Assembly: GCF_902148855.1 (NCBI RefSeq)
Contig: NC_043961.1
Span: 16,916,210 to 16,980,209, forward strand
Length of the DNA stretch: 64,000 bases
Direction: 5' to 3'
From: Sphaeramia orbicularis
Taxonomy: Eukaryota > Chordata > Actinopteri > Kurtiformes > Apogonidae
A model generated the notes under the pieces. That model made no database searches. It worked only from the letters and a program-made list of their open reading frames with translations, and had not been told where the DNA came from. How positions within the stretch are numbered: position 1 is the first letter of the stretch; every line of letters starts with the position of its first letter. This document shows positions 44,501 to 57,115 of this stretch, piece by piece. The position numbers and the translations under genes are program-made.

Positions 44501-47500
44501 AATCAGTTTTAGTCTTTATCTTGTATTTATTCTAATTTTACTAGGTTTAGCATATCTTGTATTTGTATCTCCAACTTTGTACAGCACTTTTCATTGTTTT
44601 AAATGAGCTATAGAAATAAACTTGACCTTCACATACCCTCATCAACAAATATGGACCTAGTGCTATTCCCATTCCCACATCTAATTTTGAAACATAGTGT
44701 TGGAGCTAGTTTTATCGTGTCCTAAACTGTGGATTTACTATGGGCGTGTCATATTGTGCACGCAGGAAATAATGGACAGAGAAGACCAGAGACAGTGAAG
44801 TTAATGAAAAAAACTTAAGTGGTCTGTTGTTGAAATACAGTACAAGATGGAGAAGCTGGGAAGATGCAAGCTGAAACAGTTGAAAGAGTTGGAACAAATG
44901 GTAACAAATAATAAACTATTTTTAACACTTAAAATCAATTAACAAAACAAGAAAATAGATTTATCCAAAAGCTGGATGGGGTCAAATGTTATTCCATTAT
45001 GCAGTGCCCTCCATTGACCACTGCTGATTACTATTATGATTCCATTCAAAAATATGATCACTACATAGCACTAAGGTTCTAATAGTCCCCAGCAGAACCG
45101 GATCAAGAACCACAACTAATTTGGTGGAAAGGTTCGACATGTGTAGCATTAAATATTATTCAGTACAGTGGAAAGAAAGCATGATGAAGTATTGAAATTT
45201 CTGAGTTTTCAACAGGAATTGGTTATTAAAATGTTACCTGATCTGTTTTTATGCCACAACTTGGGGCAAACACAATGTTCTTAACTTGATACCAACAGAT
45301 AATTATAATATTTCAGTATTAACAGAACATATCTATTGAAAACTCATTGCGCTGCCGGAAAAAGTAATTGAATCCTGGAATTTAATACCTGCTTGAACCT
45401 CTTTTGGCAGCAAAAACCAACCATGCACTTCCTTTAGCTGCGGATCAGTTGGAGTTGTCATTATTTATAAGCTATTATGTAATTATTTTACTGGTCTGAC
45501 CTGTGTGAGGTCAAATTGGACTGTATGTGGCCCCTGAACTAAAAGTTTGACATCCGTGAATTAAAACATTTAATATAATATTTGATCAGTATTAGATTAA
45601 CAACATTGTATTTGTCTGTACTGTTGACTTAGATACTCATCAGATCACATTTTGGACGAATTTGTGCAGAAAACTGTGAATTTTCAAAGGCTTTCACATA
45701 TACATTTTAAGGTGATGTGATTAAATTACCAATATGTCCTCGTGCTCGCACCCAGAATACCATCTTGGGCTCAGTCGCAGCAAATCTGTAAAATGTTGGA
45801 GGACTGACAGGCTTTATCTCGATAGGGACTTCATTAGCCAGCAGTTTGTTAAGGCCCTGTTTTGCATTTTCTGCCAGGTCAGGTTTACTGTGAAAAAACA
45901 AAAGGAGAGACGAACACATCATGACTGAATATACTTTTTGAGTCCAGTACCATTCAGGAATGTCAAACTTATTAGAGTTCAGGTTCCACATTTAACCCAG
46001 TATGATCTGAAGTGGGCTGAACCAGTAAAATAATAGCATAATGATGTATAAATAATAGCAGCACCAGAGTTTTCTGTAGTCTTAGAATGAAAAAAGTTCA
46101 ATTAAATTGCAAAAAAAGTTCACATTTACTTCTTTAAAAAAATGTGAATAATATGAACCACCTGACATTTCTTAAGAAAAATATGTGTAATTTTATCAAT
46201 ATTCTGCCTCAGGTTATCATTTAAACATGTACATTACAACTTAGAGTTCACAGTGGATCTACAAATACACAAAACATTTAATAATAGACAGGATATTGTT
46301 AAACTACACTTACTTCTTTTAATACATTTCAGGTTGTTCACATTTGTTCAGGTTATTTAATATAATATTACTTCTTTTTTTTTTTTAGCTTTTGAAATTT
46401 GGAGTTGTCATTATTTATACATTATGATAGTATTTTACTCATCTGACTCACTTGAGATAAAACTGGGCTGAATGTAAAACATGAACTGCATTCATTGTTA
46501 ATATCGTTAGTGTCATTTTATCTTTTCATAAATTTATCCCATGGGCCTGCTCGGACCCTTTGGCGGGCTGAGTTTGGCCCACGGGCCATATGTTTGACAC
46601 TCCTGCTTTAGTTTATACTATAAGTCAGAGGGTTTGCTTTGACATGTTTGCTCCACCTGAGGTAGGACTGGATGAGCTCCTCCACAGTAGGGAGGTCTTC
46701 AGGCTGAGGGACGACAGGCATGGTGAACTGGTGCTGAACTGGACTCGGCTGCAGCATCTGGAAGGACGCCTGGCAGATCAGGATGGGCTGTCCATGTTGG
46801 ATGGCCTTCACAGAACGCACTGAGAAACTGCGACCATCCCTCGTGCGGTCCACCTGGTACAAAACCGGCACCTTCGGGTCCCCTTAATCAATCACATCCA
46901 CCAGACAACAGTTCAGGCTCGTTACGACCAATTTATTTACTATCATTATGTTGATTTGTACATTAGAATCATACATTATCATACATTCTTTTACATTTTC
47001 ATTCTAATTCTATATTTAAGTAAATATTTATATAAAGACCAAAATTCTTACTTTTCTCATTATAAATTGTTACTGTTGGCCGGAAACCGCTGATGTCCAA
47101 AATGGTTATTTTTTAAGAAACTGGAAAAACTACGTATATTCTAAATAAATGAATGGCATTAAGAGATGTAGTCACAAGCTGTTCTCAACACTTTTTATTG
47201 GTTAAATATTTCTAAAACCATCACCTGACCTGATCTTACCTCACCTTATCTTATTCAATTCAAGTCTCATCAACCTCCATCTCACCTGCCCGCACAAAGT
47301 AGCAGTGTAGAGAATGCGCATAGATATTATCACTGACGGATTTGGCAGCAGCAACGAGGGCCTGACCAACAATCTGACCCCCAAACAAACGCTGGGTGCG
47401 GGGTACCCAATGGTGTGTCCCTCTGGAAAAATAAATACACAAACACCAGAAAATCAGGCAGCATCACATGAATGTTTTACATTGAGAGGTGTAGAGTAAA

Positions 47501-50500
47501 TCAGAGCTGATGTATGAGGTTTTAGTTTTTAATAGGGCTGAGTAAAAAAAAATATTTGATCGATTTTAGAACAATTTCATTTTACTTTTGTGTCATCGAT
47601 TAATAGTTGTTTTACTATTGTAGGACTGAGGTCCAAGCAGAAACAGTGGTTAGATGTGAACACTGTGTGCCTGCCAAGCTCTGCTCTCCTGATAACACAC
47701 ACAATAATGGCATTAACCAGCGGATCGTATAGTGGCTAACTTTGCATGCTAGCTTTAGCACAGATGGTAAACTCATTAAAAACTCAACATTAGCAAACTC
47801 AAAACTCTACAGAATTCTTACAGTATGAGGTGGATATTACAACCACCAAGTTATAGAAGTTTGGCCTCCTTTAACTAATGAATAATAACTTTAATGAACT
47901 TTTATTGGCAGAGCTCACCTCAAACCACTTGTTCACAAACTGAGCCTGGAGGTCACTTGGGCATCTTCGGAATTTTGTCGCAACGTGCATTGTGGGAAGC
48001 GAAGGCTCGCGCAGCCACCTGACAGCAGCAGCTGGAACAGACACGATGCAGAAATGGCAGGAGCTCCCTTCCCTCTGCACATATTCCTCCAGCCATTTCC
48101 TCGTTTCAGCTGTTTCTGCATCGTGTTTGTTTCATCCATATAATACCATATGGTTGCACTGTGAGGTGGCTGCGTGAACCTCCCTTTCCCACAACGCACG
48201 TCGCGACAAAATTCCGAAGATGCCTGAGTGACCTCCCGGCTCAGTTTGTAAACAAATGGTTTGTTTATGGTGGATGGCACTTCGGAATTGCTCACCATAA
48301 TGCAAAAGACTCAGGTGAATAATCACAGAAAGACTTACAGATTTGTGATACTTAGGCTATGACTGAGGTTTTTACAGATTTGATGAAAAATTGGTAACGA
48401 AAGTCACCCGCACCTTTAACTTTGGGGCCATGTTTAACCAATCTGCATCCAGGTCCAGGTTAGAGCCAGAGCAATATGGGATTTTTGGGGCCGATGTTGA
48501 TACTGATATTGGGGGCTAAAAAAAGCCAATATCCGATATATTGGTCGATGACCAATATATATTAGCTGATATATGAAATAAGAACATTGATAAACACAGG
48601 ACATAATAGTCTTATATTAGATAATGGTGGACATGTGGGGGGTGAATAGTTCGTAAGTAAGGGGAGATAGTGGTCCGTGATTGTTGGCGCAGGGGTAAAT
48701 ATCTGTGATTGTCAGAGCAGGGGATAGCGGTCCATGATTGTCAAAGTAAAAGTGAACAGGCTTTACTATTACTCTGACTCTCTGGGCAGCACAGACACAC
48801 AGAAGCAGAGCGACAGAATCTCTGTGCAGCCAAAAAGTTAATACATCAGTTACATATTGACCGATGTTGATTAATTGGTGATACACTATAGTCCAGATTA
48901 TCCAAGACTATGAAAAGATGCATCTACATGTTGACTCATATTTACGATGGAGATAATAATGGACCCTTCTGGTTCTAAAACTGGTTATTAACCCTTACTT
49001 ATTAGTTCTGTTACATATGAAACATTATGACAGTCATCAAAACATAGCCCTATAATTTCCTCTACATCTGTGATCTGGAATCTAAATGATGTGTCATGAG
49101 TCTGTCAGATGGATTTGGGATGGTGGGTTTCCACCAGCGGGCCTATCTCTGAAAAAGAGATGATTAGGACCTTATAACGGCAGGGTTTTCTGTACCATTA
49201 TAAGGCTTAAGAGCAGAACCTGAGCCACTCTGGACATCATGTCAATCAAATTTATGTAAAAATCAACTAAGTGATTAAATCTAACTTTAAGTTTAATGTA
49301 ATCTAAGTTCATGAAATCAAATAATTTTTTTTGAAAGTTTCATGTTAGTCGGTTGTTCATCCATTTCATTGGCTTTAGCAAAGTGTGTTGTTACTTTACA
49401 CAGTGTGGCAATAATTTTCATGGAAATTAATTTGAAACTATATATTTTTTCTGCTAAAACTGCCTTCAACAAAATTAGGGAAGATGCACCTGAACCATCT
49501 AAGAACCCTTAAGGAGGAAGGGAAAACCCTGGTATGTAATGCACAATTCATCTGTGGCGGTTTGATGACGTAATTAAGAAGTTGTTATCATAAACTGATG
49601 TATGAATATCCAATAATGTCAGACATTAGTTGTCTGTTGTAGTAGACAAGTTGTCAGCAGTGGCGCAGAAAGGGTCCCCTGGGGCTCCAAGCAAAAATAA
49701 ATAAATAAATACATACATACATACATACATACATACATACATACATACATACATACAGGTGGGGGAGGGGCAATTTGGACTCAGGGGGCCCCTTCAGATA
49801 ATTTGAGACAGCTAGTTGTTACTGCAACTTCTCACTGCCGCTGTGTAGTGAACTTATTCTTTAGACTGTGTCAAGTCTGTTGGTCCTTTGGGGGGCCCTG
49901 CTGGCTTAGGGGCCCCAAGGAGCTGCCTGCCTTGCCTAATGGCAAGCAGCACCACTGGTTGTCAGCAAGGTTATAATAGTTTTGGATTTTTAATTATAGT
50001 TTAGTTTTAATTAGTTTTGACTTTTTTTTCTCTTATTCAGTTAGTTTTAATTAGTTTTTAGAGCAGGTTTGTTAGTTTTTATTAGTTATCGTTTTTTTCC
50101 TGAATGCTTAGTTTTAGTTTAGTTTAGTTTAGTTTTAGTATTAGTTTTAGTTATTTCATATGTTTTATCTTCCTCATCATCCTATTCAAAGAAATTAGTG
50201 TGGTGTGGATATGGGCTACCCTGGACACTGTATTTGGGGGTCGGGTTAGGGCGGCTCATGGACTGAGCAGAGACACAATGTACCATACAATGTATAAATT
50301 CCCTATAGCAGGTTGAGGTGGGGTGCAATCCATACACAACGTCACTTACGTGAAACAATGCGAAGATGTGCAAAGCATGACAGGAGATGCACAATGCAGC
50401 CAGCAGTTAAAGCAGATAGAAACATATATAAACCAGCTAACCAGCAGTTAAAGCAGATAGAAACATATATAAACCAGCTAACCAGCAGTTAAAGCAGATA

Positions 50501-51861
50501 GGAACATATTATAAACCAGCTAACCAGCAGTTAAAGCAGATAGAAACATATATAAACCAGCTAACCAGCAGTTAAAGCAGATAGGAACATATTATAAACC
50601 AGCTAACCAGCAGTTAAAGCAGATAGAAACATATATAAACCAGCTAACCAGCAGTTAAAGCAGATAGGAACATATTATAAACCAGCAGTTAAAGCAGATA
50701 GGAACCTATTATAAACCAGCTAACCAGCAGTTAAAGCAGACAGAAACATATACAAACCACTTATAAACATATATAACCCAGTTCCTCATCAGTAAACCAC
50801 ACCTTAGCAGATATCTCATCTCTTAATCATCTCCAGTTCCATTATTAGCCAACTTTGCTTCAGTTCAGTTCAGCTAGCTGTTGCTAGTAACATCAAACGT
50901 TTTTTTAACATTCTAACAGGTTCCATACCTCTGTAATTGGATTAGTTTTGATCCTCCTCTTTTCTCCTCTTCTAAACTGTGCAGTTCAGGGCTTGGAAGG
51001 CCTTTTCATGGTGATAAACTCTCCAGTTTTAACCTGGATGCTAGTCCTGTTTGACTCTGTACTTTAGCTCAGCTCTGTCTGTCACTCACGCGCACACACA
51101 CGGTACGCCAAAAAAAAAAAAAAAAAAAAACCTGACCCATGTATCACTAAAGTAAACCCCAGACAGGACTGTGCTGCTTTGTCCCAGCTTTAGTCTGTAT
51201 GTTCCAGGTAGAGTGGGGACCAGAAGACGACTGGAAACCACCAGTGACCACACATGACAGACTGTGTAGTGTTGTATGGTGTCACCAGCTCAAACTGCTG
51301 AAGCGAAATAAATTAATTTCATATCAATCCGACATTGACAGAAACGAAAACGAAGGGAATTGTATCCATAATTTTTATACGTTTTAGTTAGTTTTGTAAG
51401 CTCACAATACAGTTTCGGTTAGTTATCGTTTTTTTCTTTTAATTAGAGTTTTTATTTATTTCAGTTAACGAAAATGTTTTTTCAATTTTAGTTTTCGTCA
51501 TTTCGTTCGTTTTCGTTAACGATAATAACCTTGGTTGTCAGACATTTGTTCTGTTAGTCAAAGCCTCATCGTCACTAGTGTGCTTTGTGTTTTTAGCAGC
51601 TATTGGAAATCTTTTGTTAAAAATAGGTTTAAAGACACACAGTAATGAATTGGGGACTTAAAGTTTGTATTACCTGTACAGGTCTAGGTCGAGCGTCTCC
51701 AGGTTTAAAACGCTGGTTACGAGGACACTCCGGAGGTCCCGGGAGTATTCAGACTCTGAATCCTCTGGACTCACATTTCCAGTGGATCTGGGGGTCGCAG
51801 TGGCATCTATTTCATCACAATTATCCGTGGACCTGCCGGCTCCCCTGCCGTTTTCCGCCAT
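41504..51861 (-). CDS. acot8: Acyl-CoA thioesterase 8 (peroxisomal), 339 aa
   Basis: ACOT8 hydrolyses acyl-CoAs in peroxisomes. Exons: 51674-51861, 47286-47422, 46657-46882, 45730-45887, 43763-43954 and 41504-41622; they total 1020 nt, 339 aa against 319 in human. An N-terminal, Ser- and acid-rich extension precedes DLRSVLVTSVLNLETLDLDL. The first hotdog domain has QRLFGGQIVGQALVAAAKSV and HSLHCYFVRAGDPKVPVLYQ. The second has EGNMKLHCCVAAYVSDYAFL, SLDHSMWFHSTFRSDEWMLY, ECESPWAGGSRGLVQGRMW and DGVLAVSCSQEGVLRVKP. The Asp of SLDH, the Ser of ESPW and the Gln of QEGV fit the TesB-type catalytic triad. It ends KNRSKL, a perfect peroxisomal PTS1. Intron 1 is over 4 kb and is mostly transposons. 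Confidence 0.97.
41698..42409. mobile_element. Nonautonomous hAT element, 712 bp
   Basis: The termini CAGGGGTCACCAACCCCAGT and (complement) CAGGGGTCACCAATCCTGGT are long inverted repeats. The flanking octamers GTGTAAGA (41690-41697) and GTGTTAGA (42410-42417) differ at one base. A second hAT start, CAGGGGTGTCCAATCCTGGT, lies about 60 bp inside the left end. It is in ACOT8 intron 5. Confidence 0.85.
42440..42845 (+). mobile_element. LINE 3' tail ending in CTATT repeats
   Basis: It ends GTGACAATACAGATCTATTC, followed by further TATTC units. It is tail-type sequence without a readable ORF in ACOT8 intron 5. Confidence 0.45.
42838..43167 (+). mobile_element. Retroposon-like repeat (family B), copy 2
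   Basis: It opens GCACTAGTGAATTGACCCAT and ends with ACACACACACGCACACATAG and GGCCACTTGG. It shares TTGTCCAGCAGTCACCGCC and AAAATTACTAATATCTCCCA with the copy at 55523. Confidence 0.55.
43170..43222. repeat. (TTCTA)n microsatellite
   Basis: An uninterrupted TCTAT pentamer run follows directly on the end of the family B copy. Confidence 0.95.
45465..45560. mobile_element. Family A hAT-like repeat, terminal fragment
   Basis: It runs from GGAGTTGTCATTATTTATAA to AAGTTTGACATCCGTG, the right end of the family, in ACOT8 intron 4. Confidence 0.5.
45955..46605. mobile_element. Family A hAT-like repeat, near full length (651 bp)
   Basis: The ends CAGGAATGTCAAACTTATTA and (complement) CAGGAGTGTCAAACATATGG are both present and both inverted arms are complete. 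It lies between ACOT8 exons 3 and 4, starting 68 bp from exon 4 and ending 51 bp from exon 3. Confidence 0.65.
47921..48263. mobile_element. Foldback MITE with inverted arms of about 110 bp
   Basis: The left arm (CAAACTGAGCCTGGAGGTCA, CATCTTCGGAATTTTGTCGC) is repeated inverted on the right (GCGACAAAATTCCGAAGATG, GGCTCAGTTTGTAAACAAA). Only a short loop separates the arms. It lies in ACOT8 intron 1. Confidence 0.75.
49658..49957. mobile_element. Nonautonomous hAT element 1 of a tandem pair, 300 bp
   Basis: It starts CAGTGGCGCAGAAAGGGTCC and ends GCAAGCAGCACCACTG, hAT-type termini. A perfect octamer GTTGTCAG flanks it on both sides (49650-49657, 49958-49965). An ATAC microsatellite lies at 49703-49756. 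It is in ACOT8 intron 1. Confidence 0.85.
49966..51533. mobile_element. hAT-like element 2 of a tandem pair, 1568 bp
   Basis: The ends CAAGGTTATAATAGTTTTGG and (complement) CAAGGTTATTATCGTTAACG are inverted repeats. The same octamer GTTGTCAG bounds it at 49958-49965 and 51534-51541, so it abuts element 1 with one shared target copy. Its arms are rich in TAGTTTTAGTT-type runs. It contains a minisatellite at 50398-50760. No transposase was recognised. Confidence 0.75.
50398..50760. repeat. 41/42-bp minisatellite, about nine copies
   Basis: Two unit variants alternate: A with AGATAGAAACATATATAAAC and B with AGATAGGAACATATTATAAA. Both share CCAGCAGTTAAAGCAG. The order reads A A B A B A B B A, with the seventh copy shortened by about 8 bp and the last degenerate. 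Confidence 0.9.
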
Positions 51862-51899
51862 GTTTGTTTGACTTGTTCTTCTTCTTCTGTGGTGTCAAT

Positions 51900-52190
51900 A
51901 AGCGGAAATCAGTGAGACGATGACGCTCTTTGTCGCCACCTTCTGTTCAGACAAAATACAGTGTTATGGCCAGCTCATTTAGGCCACAGAAGCACATGGG
52001 AGACCACACAGTTGACTTGCTGTCATTCATTCATTCAAGCTCTGTTAAGGACACAAAAACTAGGTCCATAGGATAAGATAAAAACATACACAACTAGAAA
52101 AGCACTCGGAGAGCGCAGACCTCCGCCAAGGCAGATCATTTTTTTTAAAAGAATTTTCAGCTTTGCTTCCTATGTTAGAATATTTCAGTT
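51900..52190. other. Intergenic upstream of ACOT8; family D end fragment
   Basis: It contains AAGCGGAAAT near 51901 (ETS-like) just upstream of the ACOT8 start. A reversed family D terminus, CTAGAAAAGCACTCGGAGAG, lies at 52094-52135. No gene is seen. Confidence 0.5.
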
Positions 52191-52192
52191 TG

Positions 52193-52331
<139 letters not shown>

Positions 52332-52820
52332 TATAGAGATGGTTATATTTTTAACTACAGTACAATAATGATGGACTTTAGATTCTTGTCCATTATCTTC
52401 AACACTTGTTTATACAAACTGTGAAGATGTAATCTACATCATCTCATTAAATGTCCATTTACTGATAGCTATCACACAGATTTAACCCATGGTCACTTTG
52501 GTCATTCTTCTTAATGAAACAGTAACAGGTTGAGATATGTTAAACCATTTGATCTAAATCAGAATCAACCTCCTCGGTGTTTGTAGATGAACCACAGACA
52601 CTAACTGGAGTTTTAACTTGTCACTTATGTCATGTGGAAATATTCGCATTTTTCCACGTTTGTCAGTTAATTTATTTAGTTCTTCCTGAATTTATCACCC
52701 ATCTTATCATATCTACTGACAGTTATGTACAGTAACTATTATGATGCCTGTTTTTATATTTGACAAAGCAGTTTTGTGGCCTCAAAAACTCAAATGAACT
52801 CAAAGGTCATGTACGTTGGC

Positions 52821-53136
52821 GGGTCTGTCCGTGCTATCTGCATTACATTTTGGTGTCCCCGTTACGTGGTAACATGTATTTTGTCATAACATTTAAGCCA
52901 ACCAGTGCGTAAAGCACAATACTAGTAGCTCGTTGGAATTTCACATATTGTATGAGGTATACCTCTACACTATCCAACATGATTCAAAGAATAGTTTTTC
53001 ATGAAAGAGGATCTGTACAGCAAATGATTCCATGTACTGCAGGCAAAACAGTAAGACCGTGGAAGGCAAATGACAAAATACCTGTTACCGTGTAACAGGG
53101 ACACCAAAATGTAATACAGATAGCACAGACAGACCC
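52821..53136. mobile_element. Foldback MITE with arms of about 65 bp
   Basis: Inverted ends GGGTCTGTCCGTGCTATCTG and (complement) GGGTCTGTCTGTGCTATCTG continue through CATTACATTTTGGTGTCCC. There is a central loop of about 180 bp and no ORF. Confidence 0.75.
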
Positions 53137-53754
53137 TGCAAGCATAAGTAAATGTTCATTCCCCCAGCTGAACACTGCCTGTTGAAGAGGATCAATAATA
53201 TTTCCTTTTCTCTTAGTGTAATTCTACACATGCAGTCACACTGTCACATTGCTGAAATGTAAATCATCTTCTCAAGGAAGAAAAATTTGTTTTAACAATG
53301 AGGAAAAATGTGTCTTGGAACAAGGTAAAAAAGTAATCCTGACACATTGGCACAATTTTTAAATTCTACGTTTGTGAAAAATGTTGTTGGCTTTCACACA
53401 TAATAGTTTTTTGTCTAAGCCACAGACCAGTATCTGTACATAGACATGTTGGCTGAATGCACCAGTTTCATTTGAAGGCTGAAGTTCACTGTCATTTCCT
53501 TGTCCCTTTCATTGAGAAGAAGGACAAGGTTCTGTTCTGTGGATGTAATTAATCTGCTCCAGGAAAGAAAAATAGTTTTAGTGGGAACTTTGTATTGTTC
53601 ATTTCTGGGGAGGTATTCACATAAGCCTTTTTTGGCTTCTATCCTCTTCTGCTGTTTTATGATGTGCAAATAAATAAAATAAAATAAAACTAAAACATGA
53701 TTATTGCACAATAACTCATCTCACCTCAACATACATCTTTTATGTCAACTTTTC

Positions 53755-54297
53755 ACCCATAAAGACTAAAACATCCACCAGCAATCAAAACCATCTACTG
53801 ATCTAAACTGTTTAATACCTGTTGATCCATTAATCCTATCAATGCATGTGAATCATTGGTGTAAAATACAGTTTGTCATCTTCTCATGGTCATCAGGTAT
53901 GACCCATTTGGACGTTCAGAGGCTCCTTATTTACTGTGGAAACGCCGTCATCTTCTACAACATTGATTCACCAGTAAAACCAATGGAGTTGGATCAATGA
54001 CAGTGGATGGACATACTGGGTTTATGTTTAGTTAAGGATAGATTTTTACTGATAAAGTCCCATTTTCTTCAGTTTTCACTGTTTCCGATAATAACCCTTA
54101 ACTTTAATTTGAGCTTTTATGAACATCTACATGATCAGTAAATTACATGTGGGAAAATATCTGATTTTCACTGAAAAAATGCAAAATAGCTGAATATTTT
54201 ATAATAAATGGTGACAAATCACTTAAGAAATGTTAGATATAGAGAAAAAAAAAAGACATTCGGGAACTTCCACAAAAGTAGCACTGGATCTTTATGG
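53755..54297. mobile_element. piggyBac-like MITE, copy 1
   Basis: It starts CCCATAAAGACTAAAACATC and ends GGATCTTTATGGG followed by TTAA. It is an inverted copy of 54652-55175. Confidence 0.6.
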
Positions 54298-54651
54298 GTT
54301 AAAGAATACATTACCAGGAAAACAAGACATGGTGAAACATTTTCACGGAATTTTACATCTTGTTCACTTATATAATTTTGCCCATGAAGTTGAAATTAAA
54401 TATTTTTCCTTTCCTTATGAAATGATTGTGACAATGTGATATATTCTTGATAGTTAAAGTGTAACTGGGACTCAGTATGGAATCACTGGGCCAGGTCTGA
54501 GGTGACCAGGCCCAATGGTGATACTGATGTGTATAAGTAGGAATAAAAAGATGAATGTGTCTGTAGACAACATTATTCTTTTACCTCCTTATATCACCTT
54601 ATTACTAACACCAGTGAGTACCCATGTCCTGAGTGTAATTCCTTTTAACCC

Positions 54652-55175
54652 ATAAAGACCCACTGCTACTTTTATGACTGTTCCCAAATGAATTTTCTCT
54701 CTATTTAACCTTTCTTAAGTGAACTATCACCATTTATTACAATAATATCCTCAGAATTTTAGCTTTTTTTCAGTGAAAATCATGTATTTTTCTATATTTA
54801 ATTCACTGATCATGTAGCTGTTCATAAAAACTCAGATTAAAGTCGAGGGTTATTATATTAGAAACAGAGAAAAATCAAGAAAAAGTAAATCTATCATTAA
54901 CTGAACATAAACCCAGTGTCTCCATCCACTGTCATCGATTCAACTCCATGGGTTTTACTGGTGAATCAATGTTGCAGAAGATGACAGTGTTTCCACGGTA
55001 ACTACAGAACCACTGAACATCCAAATAGGTCATATCTGAAGACCATGAGAAGATGACAAACTGTATTTTACACCAAATATTTCATGTATTGATAGGATTA
55101 ATGGATCAACAGGTATTAAACAGTTTAGATCAGTAAATGCTTTTGTTCGATGGTTGGATGTTTGGGTTTTTCTGG
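54652..55175. mobile_element. piggyBac-like MITE, copy 2, inverted to copy 1
   Basis: TTAA precedes CCCATAAAGACCCACTGCTA, and the other end GTTTTTCTGGG is followed by TTAA. Shared internal blocks with copy 1 include CATTTACTG-type ends, the phrase CATCCACTGTCAT and TGGATCAACAGGTATTAAAC (inverted). Confidence 0.65.
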
Positions 55176-55522
55176 GTTAAATTCCATTCATTAGGTTTTG
55201 ACCATTTCCACAATTATCTGCTTTTATCTCTTGTATTTTCATGTAACCTCCATCCAGAAAGGATCACGTTGTTCGGTGCACCCAAGAGACTGTTGTTATG
55301 AGGTGATAGTTTCAACCACTGCACCACTGTGTTGTCCATGTGAACACATCAAAACAGTTAAGGGAAGTGCAAAGGTTTTCAATTTTAAGTTGAAGCATCT
55401 TAAAAAATAATTTATTGAAACCAGGGTGGAGATAATTACTGTGGTTAAAGATAATTCAAAGTTGTAAGCCAACAATAAACAGGAAAACGCAACCGACTCA
55501 GACTACAACAGAGTTTAATGTT

Positions 55523-55838
55523 AACTAACGCGCTGACCCGTGGGGATCCATGGGGTAGTTTTTATGCTGTGTATTTGTGCATGCTGTACTACATTTGTCC
55601 AGCAGTCACCGCCAAAGTGTTCTGGCCATACCAGCATGATTGTAAGGCTATTGTGTTCCAAAATTACTAATATCTCCCAAAACATTGGCCCTATCGACTT
55701 GCCGTTTTCACTAGTCTAGTCCTTGACCAAAAATACATACGTATGATAAACTGAAGCAGTCAGCTCTTTCCGGATTTTGTGTGAATTTCAAGACACACAC
55801 ACACGTACACACAGGCCACTTGGCGTTTATTACATAGA
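55523..55838 (+). mobile_element. Retroposon-like repeat (family B), copy 3
   Basis: It opens CGCTGACCCGTGGGGATCCA and ends GGCCACTTGGCGTTTATTAC. It keeps the TTGTCCAGCAGTCACCGCC block and the terminal CA run. Confidence 0.6.
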
Positions 55839-55949
55839 TGTGTGGCAAAAAGTTTTCAGACACTCTTAAATTTTTTTTACAAAATCTTATTTATTATCAT
55901 AATATATATGTGGAAAAATCTTTTTTGTGTTTCAAAATGTGTGGATCCA

Positions 55950-55950
<1 letters not shown>

Positions 55951-56007
<57 letters not shown>

Positions 56008-56144
56008 ACACACAACACACACACAACACACCCACATAAAAGCAATGATTCAGTGATTTTTTGTTTTTGTTTTTTTTGTTCATTGTTCAGTCAACACACA
56101 CATGCATGCGCACGCACACACACACACACACACAGACACACAGC
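55951..56144. repeat. (CA)n microsatellites
   Basis: Two CA-rich runs, 55951-56034 and about 56092-56144, are separated by AT-rich spacer. Open frames in them are low-complexity only. Confidence 0.95.
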
Positions 56145-56219
56145 ATAATCACATCCTGGAAAAGTTTCATTTTCTTGCAGAAACATCTAGTTTTGACTTC
56201 AGTGTAACTGAGCACGTGC

Positions 56220-56402
<183 letters not shown>

Positions 56403-56654
56403 TCAGAAGGAACGCATGGGTTTGGAGAATGAAACAATATTGGGCCCAATTCAATGACCAAAGAGGGATTTTTAATGCAAAATATCACAAATATATGGGG
56501 TTAACAAAAACTTTTTTCCATCACTGTAGCTTGAAGAATCATTTATTAAAACCAAGGTGAAGATGATCACAGTGATTTGACAGACTTTAAACTAATAAGT
56601 TAACAATTCAGCACCTGAACACAACATCTAATGAATGTACAAGAGTTATGTTGC

Positions 56655-56888
56655 ATTATCATCAGTATCCTCATGCAATCACTTCCAATAATGTGCAAAA
56701 ACCCTGTATAACGTAAACTATCTGCAATAAGTCATGCAATAATCTCCCTCGCAATAATAATGCAATAATTATTCAATACTTATCCAATCATACATGCACC
56801 TTACATACCATTAATGTTGTGTCTATTCATATTTTATGTATATTTGTATTTGCATTCAACTTTGAGTTCCATTCTGTTTTACTTTTAC

Positions 56889-56938
<50 letters not shown>

Positions 56939-57115
56939 TTTACTTTCTTATCTTGTTTTAAGTTTTTGTAATCTTACATTTGCTCTATACTTATTTATTG
57001 AAGTATTGGTTTTTTATTAATATGGCTGCACTCCTAATTTTATTATACACACAATGACAATAAAGGTTATTGTGTTGTATTGTATTGTATTCTATTGTAT
57101 TGCATTCTAATCTAT
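56655..57115 (+). mobile_element. LINE 3' tail (family F) with internal (ATT)n and terminal TATTG repeats
   Basis: It shares CTTCCAATAATGTGCAAAAA with 22060-22495, has an ATT run at about 56889-56937, and ends CAATGACAATAAAGGTTATT followed by GTATT units. Confidence 0.55.

Noticed and set aside
50398-50760. CRISPR-like array
   Set aside because: Units are contiguous 41/42-bp copies without unique spacers, in a vertebrate intron. It is a minisatellite.
53415-53711. 98-aa minus-strand ORF
   Set aside because: No family likeness, splice context or poly(A) signal was found, and it lies among MITEs.
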